Notes: generated by a model from the sequence alone, not told the origin. DNA of 64,000 bases from Symsagittifera roscoffensis (GCF_963678635.1 NC_087070.1:34663109-34727108), one strand, 5' to 3'. Counted from the stretch's first letter, positions 51,131 to 62,709 are shown. Numbers and translations: made by a program.

Positions 51131-52009
51131 ATAACATTCGCCCAAATATCACACAGCGACGGAGCGTAGAAAAAGTACCTATTAACGACTGCCAGGCGTC
51201 AGTTACCTTAATTCTACTCGTTTTTCACCGTCTCGACCTTGCCAGTTGATTTTCTGGTCTGTCTAGGGCAAAGTAAAAAGTTACCATTTTTAGGCCATCA
51301 GTCAAACGACTTTTGATCAGCTTTCGTTTACATGCGAACTCAACCACATAGCTGAGTCTCGGATCCTCAGACTACGTGATTGTCATTAAAAACACGGCTC
51401 GAACAACCTATTTTATTATGTTTTTGTGTGACAGTTCTATATTAAATCCATTAGAGATGGATTGACCCTTTGCTTTTTCTAGCTACTCATACTCTGAAAT
51501 ATTAAACAATAACGGTGTTAATTAAGATCTATGACTTTATAGCAGCTATACAGTGAGTCTATACAGTCCCTTCACATAGACAGTCTCTGGGGGACCAAGC
51601 CTCCGCTCCCGTAATGTTCTTGAGATAACACTCTTATCTCTTATATTTCGTGTCCCGGGAGGGTCCCGTGGTATTTTTCTTCCCCCACTGAAGCCTCCTT
51701 CTCCACAAATTTCCGTCGCTAAGGTTCTTATCGTGTGTTATCACCACGATAAGAGGCTTCGTATTTTTTTGTCTCTGATACGACTGTTCTTCACAATATC
51801 TGTCGTTGTTCTTCTTTCGTCTTTTTTATTCAAAATGGCCGTCTTTTTTCTATTTCTCAGAAATGTTCACTCTTCAATCGAAATTTTAAAATTAAAAATT
51901 CCAGAACATTCTGACCCTCCTTCGCAACACTTTTCTGTTCATAAGGCCTTTAGCTGTCCTTTTTTTTGTCGCCGGAAGGTTGTGCTGTGTCATCTGGCAG
52001 AATGGCACA
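51131..52009 (-). repeat. 5' LTR of the inner element
   Basis: 879 bp, nearly identical to 28069-28948 (about a dozen differences). The inner end reads TATAAC where the 3' LTR has TGTAAC. The outer end GAATGGCACA is identical in both. The 9-bp hairpin of the partner LTR is conserved. Confidence 0.93.
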
Positions 52010-53050
52010 GTGACTATTGGTTTTTTTATACATTTGCACATTGTCATGATTAGGGATATTACAAATATGAGAAAAATTATGAATAAAAGAAAAATATCTT
52101 TTCGACTAAAAATGGTTCGTATCATTTAAATAGATTTTATGTTTTCGTCCCTGTAGATGTGGTCAAGGATTTGGGAAAGTTGGAGATATATTTCAAATAG
52201 GGAGTAGAAAATTTAAAAAAAGATCGCAAAAATTATAGAAATGATTATTAGAGATTCGAAAGTTTCAATGAAAAAGAATAGGAAAATTTAAATACAGTGA
52301 AAAATTTTGTGGAGAGGTTTAGAAGTTTTTGTTTTATATAATCAACTGTTATGGAGAGAAGCTTTTAAGAAATGATTTGTTTCGTCGAATATTTTTTACA
52401 GTTTTGAGGCAAAAATTGAGTGTGGTCGGATTATTTATTCATTTTTTGACAAGTGGGTTGAATTTTGTGAAAAATAGTTGAGGATGTATTTTATGGTATT
52501 CGGGAGATCTTCATAGTTTTGTTTTTATTTATTGAGTAAGTGGGGTTATCTTTGGAATATTTGTACTTTAGGCCAAATGATCATGGGTCTTTTATACTTT
52601 AGGCTAATTTGCCATTTTTGGTTGAGGGACTTTTGAGGTCTGCGTTGGGAAAATATTGTGGATTTTTGCATAATCTGATAGGGGAGGGTTGTAATATTGA
52701 AGTAGTGTTTATTTTAGTTGTCAAGATTTTGCAAGTTGCTTAATTTTGACCTGGAGGTTGGAAAATTATAGTTATAGATATGCCTGGAGATTAAAATTTA
52801 TCGGCTAAATAAGTTTGTCTTAGAGATTTAAAGGTGGCAATTTGAACAATTTCTATTGGCTGATTTTGAACTAATATTAATTGAGGGTTTTTTCAGCATG
52901 TTTTTACAGAAATGTTTGAGTTTAAAGTGATTTAAAAAGAATGTTACGATAATCTAAATTAAAGTTGTTTCTGGAATTCAACTTTCTTTAATATTTTAGA
53001 CTGTGGAATGAATGTCTTATAGTTTTTTCGTGGTTGACTTCTAAGACGTG
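52010..53050. other. Outer-element sequence between pol and env, no gene seen
   Basis: T-rich on the + strand. In element sense it follows the Pol tail and ends at the nested insertion. No protein-like frame is supported. Confidence 0.5.
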
Positions 53051-53578
53051 ATGGTTCTCTATGTTCGGATTTTCGTTGTTGATCCTGTGGTAAGATTTTT
53101 TCTGTTAGTTTTCGATTTTTTCTTTCTTTTTGATTTATTTTTGATTCTGGTGTGTTGGATTTTTGAGGGTCGACATTTTGCTAATGGATTTTTTATTTTT
53201 ACTTTTTGTGGTATTAACATTTTGATTTTGTTCTTCTTGTGAATGATTTTGAACGATGTGTAAGCCTGTGAAAGAATATAATTGAGTTAATTCGCGGAGT
53301 GCGTATTCTTTTGGATAATAAGGTAAAAGGTTGTTACGGTGTTGAATGATTTCTTTCTTGCTGGAGTCAGTAAGTTTGTATATTACTTCAGTAGGTTTAT
53401 CAATTGATTGATATGGTACTTTTCGAAGTGGTTGTAGTTTTTTTGGATATTCCTTTTTGTGTATTAAAATTGGGTATTAAAACAAATGTTCCAATTTTTA
53501 TATCGGTAGCTGGCATGAACCTGAAATAATTTGGTTGTTTATGTTTTGCCTTTGTAACAATTTCTTTGTAAGTTTTTG
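53051..53578 (-). pseudogene. C-terminal tail of the outer-element Pol
   Basis: In element sense this continues from integrase in shifted frames, with a GPY/F-like module (LQPLRKVPYQSIDKPTEV, YKLTD, HRNNLLPYYPKEYALRELTQ) at about 53280-53450. A Lys/Asn-rich tail then runs to about 53050. Confidence 0.6.
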
Positions 53579-54481
53579 CTATACTTCATTATGTTTTTTA
53601 TCTCTATTTAAAATCCATTTGGTACAGGTACCGGAAGCTAATTTTAAAATTTGTGGATGATGAAAATGGTCTTCATCATGAGTATGTAAGGGTAGGTTAT
53701 AACAAATTGAATCTTTGTTTGGTTGACAATATGCTTGTGTATTTTTATGTGCATTTACTGTGAACATAATTGGTTTTCGTGGCTTTTGATAAAAAACCAT
53801 TTTGTCTGGCGGCATTCCTAGGGTTGTTGTAATTTGTGAATTATAAGATATGGGAAATAATTTTACATCTGCTGACCATTCAGTGTATCTTGTATCATTT
53901 CCATTTATGATACATCGAAGATATTTTTGTAGTGAACGGTTCATACCTTCAACTAATCCATTTGCCCATGATGCATGAGATGTACGTGGCTTATGTTTGA
54001 TGTTATATAGGTGGCATAATGTGATGATTTCCTTGTTTATAAATTCTGTACCATTATCTGTAACTAAAATTTCGCGTAATCCGAATTTAGCTATCCAATG
54101 TTCGTAGAGTGTTGTGTATGCGTAATAAGCATTACAATATGGTACTGGGTTGAGAGCTACGTAGTGTGTAAATGCATCAACAATGACCATTATATATGAG
54201 TTTCCTTCTGAGGATGGTGAAATTGGTCCTTTTGTGTGAAATAAAATTCTATGATTGAAATATAGACTTTGTCCTTTAAAGTCTTGTTTTGGTGCTATTT
54301 GTTTTTGATTTTGGTAAGGTTTATTTAATTGACATATTATGCAAACGTTGCATAAAACTTTAATCCAAATTGGTGCATTTGGGAAGTAAAAATTTTGTGT
54401 AAATTTTGAATATGTCTTTTCTGATCCTGAGTGTCCTTTTGTATTTTGTGTGTGGGATATGTTGAATGCTATCAACATCAT
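53579..54481 (-). pseudogene. Integrase (outer element)
   Basis: 300-codon frame. N-terminal H2C2 zinc module: HTQNTKGHSG and CNVCIICQLNK. Catalytic core with Asp in VIVDAFTHYVAL, Asp in VTDNGTEFINK and Glu in NGLVEGMNRS, so all three acidic residues are present. The end (MVFYQKPRKP) is the usual core C-terminus. The upstream His helix starts at the frame's edge, and the C-terminal module is in another frame downstream, so the protein is split. Integrases of this type insert cDNA with 4-bp target duplications, matching the 4-bp duplication seen. Confidence 0.88.
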
Positions 54482-54546
54482 GCTGAGGGGGAGACATGGT
54501 ACTTTAGAATCGGATGTATTATATTCTAAAAGATCTGTATTTTCAT

Positions 54547-55209
54547 TTACAGTAGTATTATTGAATTTTCTAAAATATCGGAGGAGTGTTTTGTTTCTAA
54601 TATCGTTGTATCAGCTTTTGCTGGCTTTGTTTTATATTTAAGCCATGATTTAAGTTGTCTAATATTAGGGTCAAAATTTTGGCATTTCTGTAGTAATTGT
54701 AATGTAATTTTTTCTGTTGGTTGTAGAAAAATATTTTCAATTTCTATTTTTGATAATGGAATTGTGTCAAGCGGATCATGAATATCAAAAACTTGATTTA
54801 TTGGGTATTTTGAATCAGTTATTGGTGGTCCTGATAAATTTATATTGTCAGTTAAATTTTCTTTTTCTATCAATGGGAAAGGATCTTTTTTGTGTGGCTG
54901 TTGCTTTATTGTTTTTTATTGAGTATTTTTTCTTATCCAATGTGAATATGGGATTGGTTTAAATGTTGATGTACCTAACAAATCGACCTTATAGTGATTG
55001 TTTTGACAATCTAAATAAATTGGAAAATGTTGTAGATTGTTTATCTGTGATTGATCTATATCTGTTTTTACTGCATATTTACATTTTAGTCGTGGTGATG
55101 TTTCGTTTTTTGCAAGACAAAATTTAATATTTTGTGGTATTTCAACTGTAGTTTTTCGTGTGGGTAATTCAGGTGGTGTATTTCTACTTAGTGTTATCTG
55201 GTAATGCAC
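54547..55209 (-). pseudogene. RNase H-integrase linker (outer element)
   Basis: Two open pieces (54916-55209 and 54547-54873) between RNase H and integrase, rich in Asn, Ile, Thr and Lys (for example NFDPNIRQLKSWLKYKTKPA). They are typical linker sequence without catalytic motifs, split by a stop at about 54900. Confidence 0.55.
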
Positions 55210-55260
55210 GATTTATTCCAGCTGTCCAAACTATATGTAAGTTTGGAAAATTCATTGAAA

Positions 55261-55602
55261 TTAATTGAAAAATCTGTAAACTCGATGGTTTGGGTTCGAT
55301 TTTTGTGTAAAAAGAAATATAATTGGTTCGTGATCCGTAAAAAGAACTGTTGGATGTTTTGATCCAAGTATCAGAAATTCATATTCTGTAAGTGTGTATA
55401 TTATCGCTGTACATTCTCTCATGAGAGTAGAGAGTCGTAGTTGGGCTTGTGTAAATAAGCGAGAATTTGCTGAATTCATCTTATTTGTTCCACTGTGTGA
55501 TTGTAGTAATGCTGCGCCGATGCCAAAATTCGAAGCATCGCATATTGCATAGAATGGTTGATTTGGATGTGGGATTGTATTTGATATTTGTTCTGTTAGC
55601 AA
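55261..55602 (-). pseudogene. RNase H domain (outer element)
   Basis: Recognised by FYAICDASNFGIGAALLQ (first Asp), STLMRECTAIIYTLTEYEF (Glu) and VLFTDHEPIIFLF (Asp). These are the catalytic residues of the RNase H of Ty3/gypsy Pol, which removes RNA from RNA-DNA hybrids. The RT thumb lies upstream in another frame (55603-55848). Confidence 0.85.
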
Positions 55603-56553
55603 TTTTTTAATTTCGTCAAATAATGTTTGATGTTCAGTAGTCCATTCAAAGTTGTTTTGTTGTAAGGATGTTATAGAAAGGTCTTAAGCATGATTGCATT
55701 TTGTATACATATTTACTGAGAAAATTTAACATTCCAGGAAATTCTTGGGTTTTCTTCTTATTTGTAGGTGGTTGAAGTTTTTGAATTGCATGTATGCTTG
55801 ATTTTAATGGAGTTATTGTGTTTCTTTCAATAATATGTCCAAGAAACTTTACACGTGTTTAAAAAAATGTGATTTATCTGGGGCAGCCTTCATATTTTCA
55901 TTTTTGAGTCTTTGATGATACCGCTCCAAATTTAGAAACATTTCATCTTTAGTTTGTGATTGCATGAAAACATCGTCTAAGTATGTGATTGCATTTTTCT
56001 TGAGTATAAGTGGTCTAAAGATTTTACTCTTAAAGGCTGAAAAAGCTGCTGGTCCTATGAATATTCCATAGAATAATCTGTTGAATTCGTTTTGTTGATT
56101 TCCAATGACGAATTGTGTTAATCGTCGTGACTGTTCATCTAATGGCATTTGATTATATGCACTATTCATGTCTGCGGTTGTGAAATATTTACCATTTAAT
56201 TTTGATAAAATTACCTGAATTGGTTCTATGGGCCAATTACATTTAGATTCATCAATTAGGGAATTGAGATATCTAGCGTCTAGAACAATTTTTAGTGATT
56301 CTCCTTTAGCTAGGATGATAACTGGGTTGATAAAAATGTTAGGTTTTGGTTGTTCTTCTCTATTGACTGGAGATATAATTTCATATTGTTCTAAAATGTC
56401 AAATGTTCTATTTACTTTATCTTGTAAGTGTGTTGGTACTTTGCTTGCTCTTTGTTTTTTGAAAATTGCGTCAGGTTTTAAAGGTAAATGTAATGGTGAA
56501 CTAATTTTTTCGACATCAAACTTTGATGTTGCATAAACTGTTGGATATTTTAG
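55603..56553 (-). pseudogene. Reverse transcriptase (outer element)
   Basis: The clear piece is 55849-56169: NSAYNQMPLDEQSR (after the first catalytic region), FNRLFYGIFIGPAAFSAF, then YLDD. It stops at a run of T/A about 15 codons after YLDD, and the same protein (KFLGHIIERNTITP, then the thumb) goes on in the next frame to about 55700. The part before 56169 (fingers, EPIQVIL and RYLNS-like segments) is also in a different frame. This is a frame-broken RT, one break being at a homopolymer. Confidence 0.85.
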
Positions 56554-57000
56554 TTACAGTTTAGCTAATTTGTCGAATTCGTTTTGTGTTAATTGAGAAT
56601 GTTGAATATTAAACATTGTTAGAAATTTTTGCTGTTCCTCTGTATAATGCGATATTTTAAACGTTGGTTTAAAATTGATGTTTTTTGTAAAATAATCTGT
56701 GTTTCTTTTTTCATTGCTTATTATGTTGTTTATTGATAATTCTTCATCAAGAATTGTTGATTGACATATATCTAGTAATTGTAGTGTATTATTGACTCGA
56801 TATGCTACTTCATTTGTGTGTGAAGTTGTAGCATTTGTTTCACAGTGTCCTAAGAGTCTTAGAGGTAATGTTATCTGGTATGGTGAATTATTATATACGT
56901 GTAATGAAATAATGTCCGAGTTTGAGTTTTTCATATATTTTATGGATGAAATTGTTATTCGGAAAAATTTATGGATAGGTTTAAATTCAAGGTCTGACAT
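56554..57000 (-). pseudogene. Protease-RT linker (outer element)
   Basis: 148-codon frame between the protease and RT, Asn/Thr/Ile-rich, ending with a segment (FNIQHSQLTQNEFDKLAKL) like the lead-in to RT in related elements. No catalytic residues are expected here. Confidence 0.5.
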
Positions 57001-57500
57001 AAAAAATTGTTGTTTGTTTTGGTTTTCATCATACTGGTGAACTTGTTAGACTGAAAAGTTATATACATTTCCCGATAGCGGTTTCAGATATTTTCGTTGC
57101 TGGTTGTACATAGTATAGAATTTAGAGAAAATGGTGGTTGCTTGTTTAATCTATGAAAAAATGTTAAGGATGTATTTTTTATCCTTGTGTTTTACCTTTA
57201 TGTTTTATATGAAGTTTACTATTTAAAATAATTATTGTGGGAATATACTTAATTATAATTGGTATGCCAATGATATTGTGTTTTATATCTTCTATGTGGA
57301 ATGTTTGTTTAAATGGTTTGTTTAAGTTTTTGTTTTGTTCCATTGTTCTCGTGGGAACTAGGAAAAGTTGGATTTTTCCATAATTCACTAATGTTGAGCC
57401 TTGTGCTGTTGCTTTTAATTTCGTTCCAAGTGGGAATATTAATTATATTTGATTCTGCTCCTGAGTCTATTAAAAAATCTTTTCAAGATCTGGTGGTTAA
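57001..57500 (-). pseudogene. Retropepsin (outer element)
   Basis: Minus-strand reading at about 57400-57475 gives FLIDSGAESNIINIPTWNEI, the Asp-Ser-Gly active site with its following strand. The open frame 57179-57388 continues the protease body (NELWKNP-like start, IIGIPIIIKYIPTI). Not one continuous frame with the Gag upstream. Confidence 0.7.
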
Positions 57501-57648
57501 ATTTCTCTCATTTTTGGACTTTCTAAGAAGAATGGAATTGTCCAAATTTTTTAGCTTGGTTGTTCTTTTTGCACATTTTGGTATATGTGGTTTGTACTTG
57601 AGTTTTGTACATTGTCTTCTTCGGGTTTAATTACAGTGTTAATTCTAT

Positions 57649-59454
57649 TTACTTCTTGTGCAACTGGTATATTATCATTTTTAGGTGCAATGTAATGTAG
57701 TAACTGTGGAGAAGCTCCAATTGATTTTCGTAAATGTATGAAGTGAAGGGTTTTTCATATATGATAGGTTCGTGATCATTTTTAGCTGTGATCATATTAA
57801 CTGAGATAGTATTATTTGTATCACTTTCTCTGTCTGTTGATTCACAATTACTTTGGTTTAATTGTAATTCTGTACTTTCTGTATCATCGATACCAGGGGG
57901 TCTGATTTTTATCTTCAGTTGTTTGTACTTGATTAATTTGTCTGTGATGTTTCGGTGTATTGCTTCTATATCTGTTTTGGGAATCGGAGTAGCCATAATT
58001 ATTTCTATGAGGGGATTGAGAATAATTCCTTTGCTGATTGTTGTAGTTCGGATTCCTATTCTGTGAATTATTTCGTGATCTATTGTGATAGTTATTGTTA
58101 TTTCCTCTGTGATAATTGGGTCTGTTGTATGAATTGTTTCCTGATCTATTGTTTTGGTAACGTTGATTTCGATTATTGGAATAGCTTCTATTCCTATTGT
58201 TTGAATAGTTTCTGTTTCTATTTTATGATGAGTTTCGTGATCTATCGTTTGAATAGTGTCTATGCCTAGAATTTGAATGTGAACTGCTATCAAAAAATTC
58301 TGTTCTAATTGAATTTGATCGTGAATGGTTTTTTCTATACTGATTATTTTGGCTATTTGATCGACTATATCTATTTTGTGAAAAATTTTGTGAATTTCTT
58401 TGTTCTGGTGATCTACCTCTATAATTAGGATTATAGGGGATTGATTTCTTGAATAATTTGAATTATTTGGAAGTGGTTTACCAGAGCTATTGTTACTTTG
58501 TATGTTTTTGTTTGGTAAATTTTGGTCTTTTTTCATATATTGATAGAATGATTTATTTGGTTCTTTGTATTTTTGTGGTTTGTTTTGGTTATCTTGTTGT
58601 TTTTTTCTACATTCGGCAATAATATGTCCGTATCTTCGGCAATAATTGCACCATTTTTTGAAAGATGTTTTACCTTTGAAAGTTGGGTTTTTCTCATATA
58701 TGTTTAAAATTTCAGCAATTTTTTCAGTTAGGTCTATGTCTGAATCATTTATGTTGTTTATATGTGTAGTATTTGTTTCGATTCTATTGACGTATTGTAA
58801 TTTAAGATTTTCTGTTTCTTCGAGTTTCATTGTGATTTCAGCTTGTTCTAGTTTATCAACTAGTTTTCTGAAATCTAAATCTGGTTCTCGAATTGAGGAG
58901 GGATGTGATGCTCTCTTTTTAATAGCTATTTTCCATAATTGGGTTGTTAGAGTCATCATTAATTTTTCTGTAATTTTCGTGTTTTTATAATCATGGGTGT
59001 TAAGTGAATATGCTTTTCGAACTATTGTTTCAATTCGAACTGCCAATTGTTTAATTGTTTCGTTTGGTAGTCTAAGAATTTTGTTACATAAAATTCTTTG
59101 ATGTTGTTTGTTTCTTTCAGAGTCAAAAGGTTTTGAAAATTCTTGTGTGAATCTTTTCCAATCTGTTTTTATTTCTATAGGTAAAACTGAAAACCATTTC
59201 TGAGCTGCGCCATCAAGTGTTGTTTGTATTAACGCTGTGCGTCTATGTATCCAGTTTTGGTGAAGTGGAGTATTAATTGGTTCAGGTCCTATATATAAAA
59301 TTAGATTTACTGTGACAGCATTTAAATAATCTTCTACGGAGTATTCAGGGTCTGTACCTGTAAATACCATCAATGGTTTATTTGATGTTATTGATGATCC
59401 ACCCGTTAGGTATGGATTCATTGTCATTTGTAGAGATTCTGTGGCGTTTGGCAT
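57649..59454 (-). CDS. Gag capsid and CCHC knuckle (outer element)
   Basis: 601-codon frame from ATG at 59452-59454. Residues about 30-215 are a retrotransposon capsid domain (VEDYLNAVTVNLILYIG, LDGAAQKWFSVLPIEIK, RFTQEFSKPFDSERNKQHQR, LPNETIKQLAVRIETIVRKA). A CCHC knuckle is at Cys269-Cys272-His277-Cys282. From about residue 346 the frame is a shadow: it reads Ile/Asp/His-rich, while another frame of the same DNA encodes an Arg/Ser/Asn/Tyr-rich basic tail as expected of a nucleocapsid. A short run of C marks the change, so a one-base indel is likely. The start Met may also be internal, since related sequence continues upstream in a different frame. Confidence 0.85.
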   Translation of the reverse strand: MPNATESLQMTMNPYLTGGSSITSNKPLMVFTGTDPEYSVEDYLNAVTVNLILYIGPEPINTPLHQNWIHRRTALIQTTLDGAAQKWFSVLPIEIKTDWKRFTQEFSKPFDSERNKQHQRILCNKILRLPNETIKQLAVRIETIVRKAYSLNTHDYKNTKITEKLMMTLTTQLWKIAIKKRASHPSSIREPDLDFRKLVDKLEQAEITMKLEETENLKLQYVNRIETNTTHINNINDSDIDLTEKIAEILNIYEKNPTFKGKTSFKKWCNYCRRYGHIIAECRKKQQDNQNKPQKYKEPNKSFYQYMKKDQNLPNKNIQSNNSSGKPLPNNSNYSRNQSPIILIIEVDHQNKEIHKIFHKIDIVDQIAKIISIEKTIHDQIQLEQNFLIAVHIQILGIDTIQTIDHETHHKIETETIQTIGIEAIPIIEINVTKTIDQETIHTTDPIITEEITITITIDHEIIHRIGIRTTTISKGIILNPLIEIIMATPIPKTDIEAIHRNITDKLIKYKQLKIKIRPPGIDDTESTELQLNQSNCESTDRESDTNNTISVNMITAKNDHEPIIYEKPFTSYIYENQLELLHSYYITLHLKMIIYQLHKK

Positions 59455-61650
59455 TTGTGAAAATTTTGTGTTATTTCGTGTTGTTGTAAATAATACGGTA
59501 ATGTTATTTCATTTTGCATTTGTGTTGGTTGATAAGAATGCATAATGGCTGGATTTTGTGATTGTACTGGTTGATAGGATTGTGTGCTTGGTTGATTTTG
59601 TATGTTCATCGGTTGATAGCTTTGTATATTAGCTAAATTTTGTGGGTGATATTTTATATTTTGAGATAAATGATTTTGTCGAGGTTTTTGTGTACGATTT
59701 TCTTTCGTGTATGGTGCAAAAAAATCTGGTTGATAATAATCGTCATCGTCTGATGATAAATAGTTTGATGTGTGATATGGTGTTTGTTGTTTATTCCTAT
59801 TTTGTTGGAAAAATGAAAAATTTTCACTGTGATCTTGAGAAGGATGTGGATAGTCATGAAAATTTTTTGAATGTGTTAATGTCGTTGGAAATTTTGACTT
59901 TTGCAAAAATAAATGATTTTGTTTTTGTTTACGGGGAGGATGAGTTGTTTTCGATGGATTTACATAATTATAATTCTTTTCTTCGAAATTACTTCAAGTA
60001 AATGTTCTTTGTCTGTGTGTTGATTTTGTCATAGATCTATATGTTTGATACTCCATATGTGAATACTTTGGAGCAACCGAGGGTTTAACCGTAGATTGTA
60101 ATGTTACTTGTGGGAATGTTTGATTTTTAGTTTTTGGTGTTGTAAGGTTTGGATGTTTTGGTGAAATACTTTGTTGTGTAGTTGTTACTATTGTTTCAAC
60201 TACCTTTTCATTTACGAAATGTGATGGTGTTTGAATATCTTGTTGTGTGAGATTTCTAGTTTCATTCAAAATTTCTTGTTGTACAAGGGTTGAATTTAAG
60301 CTATTATTTTGTCTTCTATCAGGTAAAAATGAATTATAGTTTAAAGGTGTTGCATCTATTGTAAGTGGAAATACCTTTACATAGTCTTTGTGAATAGAAA
60401 TTGACCTGATTGCTTGACTTGAGATGTCTATTGGTATGTTCAGAAATAATGGATGAGACCATTCAGGGTCCCAAATATAGTCTGATTGTTCTGCAATGAC
60501 AGTGTCGTCATTTGTACTTTGAGGTCTGAAATTTTTTTATGCTTGTGCAATTAAATCAATATTATGTGTAAAATAATCAATTATGAACCATGCTAGGATT
60601 TTTTGTAAATCGTGTTTAACATTTTGTGAAATTTCATTGTTCGTAAAATTTTCACGGATTGTGTTTAAAAATGTTGAAACTGCGGCAATGTCATTTCTTA
60701 CTTTCGTGTGTCTTGATGTTTGTACTGGTGATGTACTGTCAGTTCCTAAATGTTCTAGTATAGATACTCAACTATATATTAGTGAAAAAATATCGTTGGT
60801 GAATATTGAGTTTGCTCCTGTGAATTTTGGTGTTGTATGTTTTTAATGTATTCTGTGAATACCTTTGAAAACACTATGTCGACATTGTCTGTTTGAATAA
60901 CATGTTTGCTATGATATCTATTTTCTGTGCTGAGTTCTATGGTGTAGATTCCATATTGCTGGGTTAGGTTACATATTCCTTTTAAATAAAGATCGATAAT
61001 TTGTCTTTTGATTTTTACTTCTGGGAATTCTGCTTTACATGGGCTAATTCCTTGTTTGAATACATTTGCGATTAAATTAGTACAAAATTGTCTTTGTCCT
61101 CTATCTTCAGTGAGTGAATTTATGATAAAAAAACAGAGTTTTCGTCTGGACCTTCATTACTTGGACTTTGGCTCATTTTTTTGTTTTATAACTGTCAGTG
61201 CGTATTGTTCAATGTGTCTGATTGGTTGATTCTAATTGTATAAACGTACTGGTTTATTTTTGTATATCTTTTTTATTCTTTCTTTTCCTTGTTTTGATGA
61301 ATGTGATGTGGCTTCTGAATCGGAAAAATATAATTGGTCGTGAACTGGGTAGTTTTTATTTACTGTTTCTTTTAATTTGCAAAGTGCATCTAAATTATTG
61401 ACTTCTGATTCGGAGACTGCGTTTCTTCGCTTTGAAAATCTTTTCTTTATAATTTGTCTTTGTTTACTTATAGTTATTTTTTTAATGTTTGTCTTTTTGT
61501 TCGAATATATCCAATTGTTTGTTTGTGTGGTGTGATTACGAGATCGTATGTTTCTTTATTTATTTCGCAATTGTGTAGTACGATTGTTTGTTTATTTCCT
61601 AAATTGTTCAGTGACATAAGGTTTAGGATGAAGGATGCAAGATTTTTATT
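59424..61650 (-). pseudogene. N-terminal Gag region of the outer element
   Basis: Open pieces 59424-59906 and 59994-60269 and several shorter ones up to about 61650, in element sense. The 160-codon piece is Gln/Asn/Pro/Tyr-rich with imperfect repeats of a QSYQPxQxQNPA kind. Upstream, interrupted frames at 60300-61650 still have protein-like composition (for example IRSISIHKDYVKVFPLTIDA, NLTQQYGIYTIELSTENRY). They probably represent a long N-terminal Gag domain or an extra gene before Gag. No family recognised; many stops. Confidence 0.45.
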
Positions 61651-62689
61651 AGTGAATACAATATCCTAGACTGTTAGTCCTTACGTTTTTTTGGTTAGCC
61701 TAACTTGGGTCTTTGTATTCAGGGTTGGAGAGAAAAGTATATCGATTCCGGAGAATGATGTTCTACTTTCTCGTGGCTAGTCTAAGTTAAGGTGTTAACT
61801 TACTTAACCTTACTTAGGGGTAGTGATTTTGTTCAAGGGTTGGAGAATGTTAAATCAATCTACAGGGTTCAGGTATAATTAGAACGCGAGTAGTTCGTTA
61901 GATACTATTTTAAACTTCTAAGATTTAAGATTTAGCCTGGGTCAGGTAAGAGGGGGGGGTTCATGTGAAGAATGAATAACCGAATTTCTTCACTGTTTAG
62001 CCTAATTAGAATGGTTAGAGTGATTTGAAAAAGTTCTATTAGTCTTGGGTCTTTAAAAGGGTTGGATAGTGAATCGACGTTTGAGGTTGTTAGACACTTT
62101 ATTAATAGGGTGGGGGAGAACAAAATTGTTCTATTTGATCCAAGGATAAGCCTTGATGATCAGGTATAAATTTTAATTGTATAAGATAAATTAAGTTTGA
62201 TATTTTTCAAGAGATACAAGGAAAGCCTTGATGATCTATATTTAAGGTGTAGGGAAATTTAAGTGAAATATAGATTAAATTTAGGATAAGCCTTTTAAAA
62301 TAATTTTAGGTTTTCTTTAATGGAAAAATTTAGTTTTTAATGATGTTAGTAGTTTGTTTTATGACTGCTATTATGTTTAGGTGATGAACCTGAGATGACA
62401 CGATGATTTATATATTCTTACAATTTATGATCATGTTTGTTCTGGCTTTCGCCGTACGATCATGAAACCTAATGGTGAATTTCTTCGTAGTCGTAGATCG
62501 TCTCTTGTCCGAGGTCTTCTTCCAAAACCTGGTAGTTTTAGTATTGTACGGAATAGCGGCTCTGATCTATCGAGTCGAAGAGACATTTCAATTAAATTAT
62601 TATCATGGAACATTTCGGAAATGTTTTTTGTCTATTTCTAATCTATCTTGTTAGTTCTAAGCTAATTTTGTTTTTTAAGGTCTTATTCG
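61651..62689. other. Leader of the outer element
   Basis: About 1 kb without a clear gene. AAGCCTTGATGATC occurs twice (62150 and 62224) with a third partial copy. A 60-codon minus-strand frame at 62431-62613 (Arg-rich) could be an upstream ORF, but nothing supports its translation. Confidence 0.5.
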
Positions 62690-62707
62690 AGACTTATGAT
62701 CGCACCA
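62690..62707 (-). promoter_or_regulatory. Primer binding site of the outer element
   Basis: Two bases downstream of the 5' LTR the minus strand reads TGGTGCGATCATAAGTCTC. The + strand, ending ACTTATGATCGCACCA, looks like a tRNA 3' end and is preceded by TTCGAGA, a T-loop-like string, so complementarity may extend past the usual 18 nt. Confidence 0.6.
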
Positions 62708-62709
62708 GA

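Larger units (their letters stand above)
28069..52009 (-). mobile_element. 23.9-kb nested LTR element with macro-like and SGNH domains (inner)
   Basis: Direct repeats 28069-28948 and 51131-52009 (880/879 bp, about a dozen differences) bound a 23.9-kb unit inside the outer element. On the minus strand: LTR, possible primer site, 3.1-kb leader, gag, pro, RT, RNase H, integrase, macro-like domain, spacer, 2737-codon frame, 215-codon extension, polypurine tract, LTR. This is far larger than a usual gypsy element (5-10 kb); size compares with giant gypsy elements reported in plants (Ogre) and planarians (Burro). Base composition is visibly more GC-rich than the surrounding DNA. No convincing target duplication was found: flanks read ATGTG (28064-28068) and GTGAC (52010-52014). 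Confidence 0.92.

Noticed and set aside
57788-58269. + strand frames rich in Ile, Cys and Tyr, and the Ile/Asp/His-rich tail of the 601-codon Gag frame
   Set aside because: Both are out-of-frame readings of an Arg/Ser/Asn/Tyr-rich nucleocapsid tail.
62431-62613. 60-codon Arg-rich minus-strand frame in the outer leader as a gene
   Set aside because: Short, with no similarity recognised; mentioned only as a possible upstream ORF.
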